Shown here piece after piece: positions 1 through 6,689 of a stretch of 11,090 nucleotides of DNA. Source of the stretch: an uncultured Asticcacaulis sp. Its GTDB lineage: Bacteria; Pseudomonadota; Alphaproteobacteria; Caulobacterales; Caulobacteraceae. The stretch spans positions 1 to 11,090 of the forward strand of contig CAMLPZ010000136.1 in NCBI GenBank assembly GCA_946482045.1. Reading direction: 5' to 3'. Numbering within the stretch: position 1 is the stretch's first letter; each line of letters begins with the position of its first letter. The notes beneath the pieces were generated by a model. The model was given only the letters and a program-made list of their open reading frames with translations. It searched no databases and was not told the origin of the DNA. Position numbers and translations under genes: made by a program.

Positions 1-425
1 GCAATCGTATCCTCGTGACCGTCCGCCATGCCGGCTGTATTGAAGGCAATGAAGAAGACGATGGCGACAGCCGCAAGGATCAGGACCACAAACAGACCGA
101 CAATCAGGTCGGCTAGGAAGAGACGCCGTTCGGGTGCGCCAATCTGCAGCCCGCCGAAACCCAGCCCTTCCTTGGGCGCGCCGCCTCCGAACAGGGCGAT
201 CCGGTAAAGCGCTCCGTAGGCCATGTACTGCGCGATCACGGTGAGGACCGCGAAGCCGATTTTCGTCACGAACTCAGGAATTCCGGGGATTTGCAATTGG
301 GGCGCGAAAGCGTTTACGGCCCACCACAGGATAAGGATGGCCCATGCGCCGCCGAACATCGATGGCGTCGTAGAAAACGCTACTGACAGAGCGCGTCCAA
401 GCGAAAACGACGGCCTCGTACTCAT
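1..425 (-). CDS. Conserved membrane protein, C-terminus cut off by window edge
   Basis: Reading leftwards from an ATG at 423-425, the frame stays open for 141 codons to the window edge, so the C-terminus is missing. The protein starts MSTRPSFSLGRALSVAFSTT. Three hydrophobic stretches look like membrane helices: about residues 22-40 (contains GAWAILILWW), 56-78 (contains FAVLTVIAQYMAYGALY) and 102-127 (contains LIVGLFVVLIL). A soluble loop between the second and third carries GFGGLQIGAPERR. An AGAGGGG stretch shortly upstream of the ATG is a plausible ribosome binding site. I do not recognise a named family. It is divergent from trmFO, so the two share an upstream region but probably not a function. 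I am fairly sure it is a real gene and unsure of its role. Confidence 0.75.
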   Translation of the reverse strand, partial: MSTRPSFSLGRALSVAFSTTPSMFGGAWAILILWWAVNAFAPQLQIPGIPEFVTKIGFAVLTVIAQYMAYGALYRIALFGGGAPKEGLGFGGLQIGAPERRLFLADLIVGLFVVLILAAVAIVFFIAFNTAGMADGHEDTI

Positions 426-634
426 CGGAACCCCACCCCTCTTTATACCGCAAGACCCTTACAACATGGAGCCTTTGGCGACAATCGGGTCATTTACCAT
501 TTAGAAACAAATCCATTCTCGTGAGAAGGATATTTTTCCGTGCGGCGCAAAATAACACTGTCCTTGGCAATCAAGACACACATGTGAAGCCCCCGGCCCT
601 TTTCATGCCCGCGCGCATGCGATAGAGCCGCGTC
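426..634. other. Divergent intergenic region between the membrane protein gene and trmFO
   Basis: This roughly 209-base gap must hold the 5' signals of both divergent genes. It is more AT-rich than its surroundings around 500-560. I see no convincing -35/-10 pair on either strand: TTGGCA at 564-569 has no good -10 partner at 16-18 bases. trmFO also lacks a strong Shine-Dalgarno sequence. No tRNA, hairpin terminator or riboswitch-like structure is evident. Confidence 0.5.
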
Positions 635-2086
635 ATGACAACGCAAAACCTCAAACCCATCCACGTTATCGGCGGCGGACTGGCGGGCTCGGAAGCCTGC
701 TGGCAGATCGTCAGTCAGGGCGTGCCCGTCATCCTGCACGAAATGCGCGGCGCCTCAGATAGCGACGGCAAGACCATAACGACCGACGCGCACCATACCG
801 ACGGCTTCGCCGAACTGGTCTGCTCCAACTCCTTTCGCTCGGACGACTGGCAGTTCAATGCCGTGGGCCTGCTCCATGAAGAGATGCGCCGGGCTGGCAG
901 TTTGATTCTCAAATGCGCCGACGCGCATCAGGTGCCGGCCGGTGGCGCCCTGGCCGTCGATCGCGAAGGCTTTTCCGCTGCCGTGACAGCCGCCCTGGCG
1001 TCGCACCCGCTGGTCACCATCGTGCGCGAAGAGGTGTCGGGCCTTATGGACACCGACTGGGACAATGTCATCTGCGCCACGGGCCCCCTCACCTCGCAAT
1101 CCCTGTCCAATGTCATTCTGGAACTGTCGGGCGAAGGCCACCTGTCCTTCTTTGACGCCATCGCGCCGATCATCCACGCCGAAAGCATCGACATGTCCAA
1201 GGCATGGCGCCAGTCGCGCTACGACAAGGAAGGTCCGGGCGGCGACGCCGCCGCCTATATCAACTGCCCTATGGACAAGGGACAGTACGAGGCCTTTATC
1301 GACGCCCTGCTGGAAGGTCCCAAGGCCGAGTTCAAGGAGTGGGAGCACGTCCCCTATTTCGATGGCTGCCTGCCGATCGAGGTCATGGCGGAACGCGGCC
1401 GCGAAACCTTGCGCTATGGCCCAATGAAGCCGGTCGGCCTCACCAATCCGCACAATCCGACGGTCAAGGCGCACGCCATCATCCAGTTGCGTCAGGACAA
1501 CGCGCTCGGCACCCTCTACAACATGGTCGGCTTCCAGACCAAGCTGAAGCACGGCGCCCAGGCCGACATTTTCCGCATGATTCCGGGGCTGGAAAACGCC
1601 CAGTTCGCGCGATTGGGCGGCTTGCACCGCAACACCTTCATCCAGTCTCCGAAAATCCTCGACCGCCAGCTGCGCATGAAGGCGGTTTATCCAGGAAAAT
1701 CAATTCGTTTCGCCGGACAGATTACAGGCGTGGAAGGCTATGTCGAAAGCGCGGCCATCGGTCTTCTCGCCGGGCGATTCGCCGCCGCCCAGGCGCGCGG
1801 CCAGGTTCATGAGACGCCGCCGGAAACAACGGCCTTGGGCGCCCTGCTCAACCATATCACGGTCGGCCACCTCGAAGGCGGCTCCTTTCAGCCCCAATCT
1901 TCCTTTCAACCCATGAACATCAATTACGGTCTGTTGCCGCCGATGGAGGCGCCCAAGGCCGATGAGAACGGCCAGAAGATACCGCTCAAGGAACGCGGCC
2001 GCGCCAAGAAGCGTTTGATGAGTCTCAGGGCTTTAAATGACCTTAATTCGTGGCTAAATACGGCTCCGGAACAGGAAGTGGCGTGA
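635..2086 (+). CDS. trmFO: TrmFO, folate-dependent tRNA (uracil-54-C5) methyltransferase
   Basis: TrmFO is a cytoplasmic FAD enzyme that makes ribothymidine at position 54 of the tRNA T-loop, using methylenetetrahydrofolate as carbon donor. The 483-residue product opens with the dinucleotide-binding motif [10 protein letters not shown] (residues 11-20). It carries the family signature [16 protein letters not shown] with Cys63, and [13 protein letters not shown] with Cys245. These cysteines match the two conserved cysteines of the family. [11 protein letters not shown] follows the second signature. The length is slightly above the usual 440-470, mainly through a longer C-terminal tail. An in-frame stop (TAG, 623-625) lies just upstream, so ATG 635 is the first possible start; the Shine-Dalgarno is weak. 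The gene is followed closely by a lipoprotein gene on the same strand. The related MnmG family was considered, but the LVCSNS signature and length fit TrmFO. Confidence 0.97.
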   Translation: MTTQNLKPIHVIGGGLAGSEACWQIVSQGVPVILHEMRGASDSDGKTITTDAHHTDGFAELVCSNSFRSDDWQFNAVGLLHEEMRRAGSLILKCADAHQVPAGGALAVDREGFSAAVTAALASHPLVTIVREEVSGLMDTDWDNVICATGPLTSQSLSNVILELSGEGHLSFFDAIAPIIHAESIDMSKAWRQSRYDKEGPGGDAAAYINCPMDKGQYEAFIDALLEGPKAEFKEWEHVPYFDGCLPIEVMAERGRETLRYGPMKPVGLTNPHNPTVKAHAIIQLRQDNALGTLYNMVGFQTKLKHGAQADIFRMIPGLENAQFARLGGLHRNTFIQSPKILDRQLRMKAVYPGKSIRFAGQITGVEGYVESAAIGLLAGRFAAAQARGQVHETPPETTALGALLNHITVGHLEGGSFQPQSSFQPMNINYGLLPPMEAPKADENGQKIPLKERGRAKKRLMSLRALNDLNSWLNTAPEQEVA

Positions 2087-2102
2087 TTTAAGCGAGATGA
2101 CG

Positions 2103-2840
2103 ATGAAGGGATTGCAGCGGGGGGCGGCGATTCTGGCAGGGTGCGCGACCTTGCTGCTTGGGGCGTGCGCCACGACGACGACGACCGTCTACATGCCGGT
2201 GGCGCCAACCATCAAGCCCAGTTCGCTGACGCCGCAACCGGTCATCCTGTTCAACAAGCAGAAGAACGGCCGCAAGCTGTTCACGCTCAATGAGGAGTTC
2301 CCCTACTGCGACGCCGCGACCGGCCGCGTCATTGTGGTGCCCAAGTGGTACGTGACGGACTTCGCCTCCGTGCCGTGGTTTGGCCAGGGCGTGATCGACC
2401 CGCAGGGGCCGACGGCGCGCGCGGCCATTATCCACGACTGGCTCTATGCCATCGGCCAGCCGGGCAAGCGCGAGGAAGCCGACGACATCTTCTACCGCGC
2501 CATGATCAGCTTTGGTGTGAACGAAATGCAGGCGCGCACCGCCTACACCGCCGTCCGAACCGGCGGCGAAAAGGGCTATGGCCTGAAGGGGGACTGGACC
2601 TTCATCGACCCGACGCGCCCGGACATCCTGCAATCGCCGCCGTTTGCCAAGCCCGCCTCGGGCACGGTGCGCGTCCTGTCGAAATGCGCGGGCTTTCGCG
2701 ACCTGGTGATGAGCGGCTGGAAGGCCTATCCGGAAAAGGTCATCCTGCCGACCGCGCCGCCGCCGGTGACGATCAAGAAGATGCCCTATGACGATCTGGT
2801 CGACGGCATACTCAAGAAGAAGTCCAAGTCGAAATCCTAG
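2103..2840 (+). CDS. DUF1353-domain lipoprotein of unknown function
   Basis: The product has a lipoprotein signal peptide: a basic start, a hydrophobic core, and the lipobox LGAC, with the cysteine at residue 22 counted from ATG 2103. The mature part carries the DUF1353 signature: TDFASVP (about residues 85-91), then IHDWLY (about 110-115) with its conserved His-Asp, then AVRTGG. DUF1353 has no established biochemical role and also occurs in phage proteins. The C-terminus is a short lysine/serine-rich tail (KKKSKSKS). ATG 2097 is also in frame, but it sits directly on the GCGAG Shine-Dalgarno-like sequence at 2092-2096. ATG 2103 has better spacing and gives 245 residues instead of 247. The gene begins 16 bases after trmFO and is probably co-transcribed with it. 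Its stop codon overlaps the stop of the convergent downstream gene. It is probably anchored in the outer membrane facing the periplasm, which is inferred from the lipobox only. Confidence 0.85.
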   Translation: MKGLQRGAAILAGCATLLLGACATTTTTVYMPVAPTIKPSSLTPQPVILFNKQKNGRKLFTLNEEFPYCDAATGRVIVVPKWYVTDFASVPWFGQGVIDPQGPTARAAIIHDWLYAIGQPGKREEADDIFYRAMISFGVNEMQARTAYTAVRTGGEKGYGLKGDWTFIDPTRPDILQSPPFAKPASGTVRVLSKCAGFRDLVMSGWKAYPEKVILPTAPPPVTIKKMPYDDLVDGILKKKSKSKS

Positions 2841-3514
2841 ATTTTTCCAGTCACGAAGGCCCACAACAGCCGCAACCGCTTGCTTAACGGGTCCAATGGG
2901 CGACTGATCCAGATGCGCTCAGCGAGCGCCGCCGGCAGGGCCAATGGCATCAACGAGGCAGGGAGGTCTTTCGCGGCCGCCGCGGCATCACGGCGAAGGT
3001 GCGCGCCCTCGGTCTCCCCCGCTTCCTCAAGGCGCTGATTTCGCTTCAACAACGCCAGGCCGTAGAAACGCGCCGGTGCGACCACAAGCGCCGCGTTGCC
3101 GTCCTTGTCGAGAATTTGGGCGCACAGACGGGAGATGATGACCTCGCCGGCATCGACCACCTTGAGCGCGGTCTTGAGGTCGGACGGTGGCGGATCGAGC
3201 AACGGCATCTGCCCTTCGACACAATCGAGCAGATCTTGCACAGCCAGGCCGTACTGCGGTACCAGGCGTTGCAGCGCTTCCGTCAAAGGATGATAACGCA
3301 CAGGCCTGTCGTCGCGGATTTCCTCCAGCGCTTCGTACCACCAGCGCAGGCGGATCTCGCCCATCAGCGGCTCAGTGGTTCGCTCGGGTATTTCACGCAG
3401 GGTTTCAAGAAAGGCGTGCAGCGTCAACACATCCGCCCGCTTGGCGGGGTCGGCGATGAAGGACGCTGCGAGCCGGATATCTTCCGATTTCAGCTCGCAT
3501 TCCGAGGCCGTCAC
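2837..3514 (-). CDS. Squalene/phytoene synthase-fold protein, NDUFAF6-like, probably non-catalytic
   Basis: This 225-residue protein matches the squalene/phytoene synthase family in layout, but closest to the NDUFAF6 branch, whose human member is a complex I assembly factor. The recognisable landmarks are LHAFLETLREIPERTTEP (residues 32-49), MGEIRLRWWYEAL (51-63) and ARFYGLALLKR. True synthases have an Asp-rich DDxxD motif where this protein has LREIPE, and a second Asp-rich motif before the LP of the C-terminal part. Neither is present, so prenyl-diphosphate chemistry is unlikely. The start is GTG 3512-3514, which overlaps the secDF stop as GTGA, suggesting translational coupling. The 3' end overlaps the stop of the convergent lipoprotein gene. 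Automatic annotation would probably call it phytoene synthase; I think that would mislead. The complex I role is inferred from resemblance only. Confidence 0.85.
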   Translation of the reverse strand: MTASECELKSEDIRLAASFIADPAKRADVLTLHAFLETLREIPERTTEPLMGEIRLRWWYEALEEIRDDRPVRYHPLTEALQRLVPQYGLAVQDLLDCVEGQMPLLDPPPSDLKTALKVVDAGEVIISRLCAQILDKDGNAALVVAPARFYGLALLKRNQRLEEAGETEGAHLRRDAAAAAKDLPASLMPLALPAALAERIWISRPLDPLSKRLRLLWAFVTGKI

Positions 3515-6105
3515 GGCAGGATTTTCTCTTTCTTGCTACCCTTGAAGCCGCCCATATCGACGACTTCGGCATCACCCGCATTGCGGTTGACACCCCACAG
3601 CAGGATGACCGGCGCAGCGACGTAAACCGACGAGTAGGTGCCGACGATGATGCCGAAGATCATGGCGACCGAGAAGCTGAACAGGGCCTCGCCGCCCAGC
3701 ACGGCCAGACCGGTCAGGGCCATGACGGCCGTGACGCCGGTGATAATGGTCCGCGACAGAGTCTCGTTAATCGACAGGTTGATGATCTCCCGCAACGGCA
3801 TCTTCTTGTACTTGCGCAGGTTTTCACGGAGACGGTCGAACACGACGACAGTGTCGTTCATCGAATAGCCGATGATGGTCAGGATGGCCGCGACCGCGCG
3901 CAGGTCGAATTCAAGCTTGAATAGCGCGAACACACCGAAGGTCAGGATGACGTCATGCATCAGGCCAAAGACGGCACCCAGGCCGAACTGCCATTCAAAC
4001 CGGAACCAAATATAGACCATCATCAGGCCGATCGCTATCGCCAGCGCCAGAACACCGCCAGTCAGCAGTTCGCTAGACACCTTTGCGCCGACGATTTCCG
4101 TGTTTGTGAACTGCGATCCCGGAAACTCGGTGGCCAGTTTCGCTTTCACGCTGTCGACCTTGGCAACGGCATCGCCCGGCGTTTCGAACGCCATCATGGC
4201 GGCCGTGCCATCGCCGACGCCCTGCACCTGAACGCCACGCAGGCCTTGGTCCGTCAGCGATTCGCGCAAGGCCCCCTGGTCGATGACCTTGCCAGGCGTC
4301 ATCATTTCAAAGGCGGTGCCCCCCTTGAAGTCGACGCCGCAGTTGAGGCCGCCGCACGGCGGTTTGCCCGGATAGATGGTCAGGAACAGCGAAGCGACCA
4401 CCGCCACGACCGAAATGATGGCGGCGATGCGCGCGAACGCGACGAAGTTCAGATTGGTCTTGATCGGCAGGATCTTGATCAACGGCCACGCCTTGGGCGC
4501 GACAGCGTTCGAGATCGGCAGGGTCTTCGGACGGCGCCACTTGTACCACACGGCCACCAGGACCTGCGTCACCAGCACGGCCGAGAAGACCGAGGTAAAG
4601 ATACCCAGCATCAGGGTGACGGCAAAGCCTTTGACCGGTCCGGCGCCCAGGAAGTACATGATGATCGCGGCAACCAGCGAGGTAACGTTGGCGTCCAGGA
4701 TTGTTTCCATGGCGCGTGAGAAACCGGCATCCAGCGCCGTGATCAGACTGCGTCCGGCCAGCACTTCGTCGCGCATGCGCTCATAGATCAGCACGTTGGC
4801 GTCAACCGCCACGGCCAGGGTCAGGATAAGGCCCGCGATACCCGGCAGGGTCAGGGTCGCCTGCATCGCCGACATGCCGCCGATCAGTAGCACCAGGTTG
4901 ACGAACAGCGCCGCGACAGCCACGCCGCCGAACAGGAAGCCATAGGCCAGCAGCATGAAAATGACGACCGAAGCCAAGGCGATCACGGTCGACAGAGCGC
5001 CTTTTTGTACCGAATCCGCGCCCAGTTCGGCGCTGACGGTCCGTTGCTGTTCGATCTTCAAGGGCGCCGGCAAGGCGCCGCCCTTCAGGATGTTGACCAG
5101 TTCCGACGCGCTCTGAACGGTGAAATTGCCTTCGATAATGCCGGAACCGCCGGTGATCGGGCTGTTGATACGTGGCGCCGAGACGACCTTACCATCGAGA
5201 ATGATGGCGAACTGCTTGCCGACATTCTGGGCGGTCGCTTCACCGAACTTGCGGGCACCGTCGCCATCAAAGCTGAATTCGATGGCCGGGCGCTGATACT
5301 GGTCCGCGCCGACATTGGTTTTCTTGAGGTTGTTACCCGACACCAGGACGCGCTTGCGCACGACGATCATGCCGCCGCCTTCTTCGTAGGGCAGCAATTC
5401 TGATCCTGGCGGAATGCGGCCGGCCATGGCGTCCTGTTGGGACACGCTATCGTCGACCATCTGGAAGGTCAGCTTGGCGGTCTGGCCGATCACGCGCTTG
5501 AGTTGCTCAGGATCGCTCTCGCCTGGGACTTCGACGACGATGCGGTTCACGCCCTGGCGAACAATCGACGGCTCCTTGGTACCCAGCGCATCGACGCGGC
5601 GACGCACGACTTCCAGCGCGGCATCCACCGCCCCTGCCGACGTCGTCCGAATGCCTTCGTCCGTATAGACCAGGTTAAAGGTCTGGTCCGCCTTGCGTTG
5701 CACGACAACATCGCGCGTCGTCTGCTGCGCATTGACGGGCGGCGCTGTGATCTCATTGAGAATTTTGAACGCCTTGTCGCTGTCAGCCGCATTGTTGACG
5801 CGCACCGACACCGTCGTGCCCTGAGAATTCAGGCCGCTGAACTGGATGCCCTCTTCACGGAAACGCGTCCGGACGTCTTCGACCAGGTTGCTGGTTTCCT
5901 CCTTGATCAGCGCCGCGGTATCCACTTCTAGAAGCAGATACGACCCGCCCTGCAGGTCGAGTCCGAGGTTGAGGACCTGCGACGGCAGGAAGCTCTTGAT
6001 ACTGTCGCGCTGGTCGGCGGACAGGAGGTTCGGCAAGGAATAGAGGAGGCCCAGAAGGGTAGCGATGAGCACAAGCCCAACCTTCCAGCGCGACAAATTC
6101 ATCAT
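3511..6105 (-). CDS. secDF: SecDF, fused SecD-SecF protein translocase subunit
   Basis: SecD and SecF form an inner-membrane complex that uses the proton-motive force to help SecYEG pull proteins into the periplasm. Here both are one 864-residue chain, a common arrangement in alphaproteobacteria. The SecD half (about 1-526) has a first membrane helix at about 8-27, the LGLDLQGG motif (48-54), a long periplasmic P1 region, and helices ending near WYKWRRP (520-526). The SecF half starts near residue 545 and carries GVDFKGGTAFE (around D592) and SMNDTVVVFDR (D751, D757). The membrane aspartate of SecD is in AVAVDANVLIYERMRDE (D435). These aspartates belong to the conserved proton-relay set of the family. 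Two consecutive ATGs mark the start; the ribosome binding site is weak (AGG about 13 bases upstream). An intrinsic terminator stands between it and yajC, and its stop overlaps the next gene's GTG start. Confidence 0.97.
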   Translation of the reverse strand: MMNLSRWKVGLVLIATLLGLLYSLPNLLSADQRDSIKSFLPSQVLNLGLDLQGGSYLLLEVDTAALIKEETSNLVEDVRTRFREEGIQFSGLNSQGTTVSVRVNNAADSDKAFKILNEITAPPVNAQQTTRDVVVQRKADQTFNLVYTDEGIRTTSAGAVDAALEVVRRRVDALGTKEPSIVRQGVNRIVVEVPGESDPEQLKRVIGQTAKLTFQMVDDSVSQQDAMAGRIPPGSELLPYEEGGGMIVVRKRVLVSGNNLKKTNVGADQYQRPAIEFSFDGDGARKFGEATAQNVGKQFAIILDGKVVSAPRINSPITGGSGIIEGNFTVQSASELVNILKGGALPAPLKIEQQRTVSAELGADSVQKGALSTVIALASVVIFMLLAYGFLFGGVAVAALFVNLVLLIGGMSAMQATLTLPGIAGLILTLAVAVDANVLIYERMRDEVLAGRSLITALDAGFSRAMETILDANVTSLVAAIIMYFLGAGPVKGFAVTLMLGIFTSVFSAVLVTQVLVAVWYKWRRPKTLPISNAVAPKAWPLIKILPIKTNLNFVAFARIAAIISVVAVVASLFLTIYPGKPPCGGLNCGVDFKGGTAFEMMTPGKVIDQGALRESLTDQGLRGVQVQGVGDGTAAMMAFETPGDAVAKVDSVKAKLATEFPGSQFTNTEIVGAKVSSELLTGGVLALAIAIGLMMVYIWFRFEWQFGLGAVFGLMHDVILTFGVFALFKLEFDLRAVAAILTIIGYSMNDTVVVFDRLRENLRKYKKMPLREIINLSINETLSRTIITGVTAVMALTGLAVLGGEALFSFSVAMIFGIIVGTYSSVYVAAPVILLWGVNRNAGDAEVVDMGGFKGSKKEKILP

Positions 6106-6125
6106 GGTCTTAGCAACCTGGATAC

Positions 6126-6155
6126 AAAAAAGGGCTCCGGACGGAATCCGGAGCC
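6126..6155 (-). terminator. Intrinsic terminator between yajC and secDF
   Basis: On the minus strand a perfect 9-base-pair stem (GGCTCCGGA with TCCGGAGCC, 6133-6155) closes a five-base loop. It is followed after one C by six T residues (6131-6126). This is the classic rho-independent layout in the direction of yajC transcription, 14 bases after the yajC stop. There is no T-tract on the plus side. It probably ends part of the yajC transcript, leaving read-through or a separate promoter to supply secDF. Confidence 0.8.
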
Positions 6156-6168
6156 GTAAAAGGCAATA

Positions 6169-6519
6169 TTACGCCGCTTTGGAATCGTTGGCCGGCGCCG
6201 GCTCACCCTTGGAGCGGACCTCGGTGATCAGCGCCTTGACGACGCGAACGTTCACGCCCGTGGCGATTTCCAGCATGACCTCGGTCTCTTCGATGCGCGT
6301 CACCTTGCCGATCAGACCCGACGACAGCACAACCGTATCGTTGCGCTTGAGGCCGCCCAGCATTGCCTTGTGCTGCTTGGCGCGCTGCGCCTGCGGACGA
6401 ATCATGAAGAAGTACATGATGGCGACGAAGCCGATCAGCATCGGCAGCATCGACAGAAGGTCGCCTCCGGGGGCCGGAGCGGCACCGGCGGCCTGGGCGA
6501 AAGCGGGCGTAGCGAACAA
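6169..6519 (-). CDS. yajC: YajC, Sec translocase accessory subunit
   Basis: YajC is a small single-helix inner-membrane protein that associates with SecDF. The 116-residue product has an alanine/proline-rich N-terminus, one membrane helix at about residues 22-41 (contains MLPMLIGFVAIMYFFMIRPQ), and then the family's basic and beta-rich cytoplasmic part, including the MIRPQAQRAKQHKAML and SGLIGKVTRIEE segments. The start is TTG (6517-6519). A perfect AGGAG sits seven bases upstream (6527-6531), and an in-frame stop follows a few codons further up with no ATG or GTG between, so TTG is the only start giving a full helix. The C-terminal tail (GEPAPANDSKAA) is low complexity. It precedes secDF by 63 bases, separated by a terminator hairpin. 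Confidence 0.95.
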   Translation of the reverse strand: MFATPAFAQAAGAAPAPGGDLLSMLPMLIGFVAIMYFFMIRPQAQRAKQHKAMLGGLKRNDTVVLSSGLIGKVTRIEETEVMLEIATGVNVRVVKALITEVRSKGEPAPANDSKAA

Positions 6520-6526
6520 GAGCGTT

Positions 6527-6531
6527 CTCCT
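6527..6531 (-). promoter_or_regulatory. Shine-Dalgarno sequence that fixes the yajC TTG start
   Basis: AGGAG on the minus strand, seven bases before TTG 6517-6519. It is the best ribosome binding site in the interval, and no ATG or GTG in frame lies between it and the upstream stop. It therefore supports a rare TTG initiator for yajC. Confidence 0.8.
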
Positions 6532-6600
6532 CAGAAGCTTTTAGGTCAGGCCAGGCGGTCGCACGCGTTCATGCGCCCCCCGGCCCTGAAATGTTTGCCA

Positions 6601-6628
6601 TACATAAGAGCAAGCTAAAAAAGGTCAA
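6601..6628 (-). promoter_or_regulatory. Candidate promoter of yajC
   Basis: On the minus strand TTGACC (6623-6628, five of six matches to TTGACA) is followed, after a 16-base AT-rich spacer, by TATGTA (6601-6606). It lies in the 170-base gap between the LysM/LytM gene and yajC, about 80 bases upstream of the TTG start. The -35 is good and the -10 only fair. It would allow yajC to be transcribed separately from the lipoprotein gene. Confidence 0.45.
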
Positions 6629-6689
6629 TGGATTTATCCACGCCCCCTGCCCGTCCTGACGCACCGGGCACTGCCTTATGACAAATAAG

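Noticed and set aside
423..455. GGAAC at 427-431 as an EcfG-type general stress promoter
   Set aside because: The -10 partner at 17 bases reads CGCAA rather than CGTT. The same near-miss occurs on the minus strand near 7940.
755..1627. Long open frame (290 codons) on the minus strand inside trmFO
   Set aside because: It lies wholly within the well-supported trmFO frame, shows no recognisable motif, and is explained by GC-rich codon bias.
2033..2046. TTAA-6-TTAA resembling a CtrA box
   Set aside because: The spacing is six instead of seven and it lies inside the trmFO coding sequence.
2088..2864. Open frame of 258 codons on the minus strand opposite the DUF1353 lipoprotein
   Set aside because: It is the shadow of the real gene: Arg/His-rich, with no motifs. 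The plus frame carries a lipobox and family signature.
3955..4719. Plus-strand open frame of 254 codons opposite secDF
   Set aside because: It is full of His/Arg/Gln/Asp with no hydrophobic pattern, typical of antisense frames of membrane proteins.
6655..6679. Six-base inverted repeat TGCCCG/CGGGCA downstream of the LysM/LytM gene as a terminator
   Set aside because: The stem is short with a loop of about 11 bases, and no T-tract follows on the minus strand.
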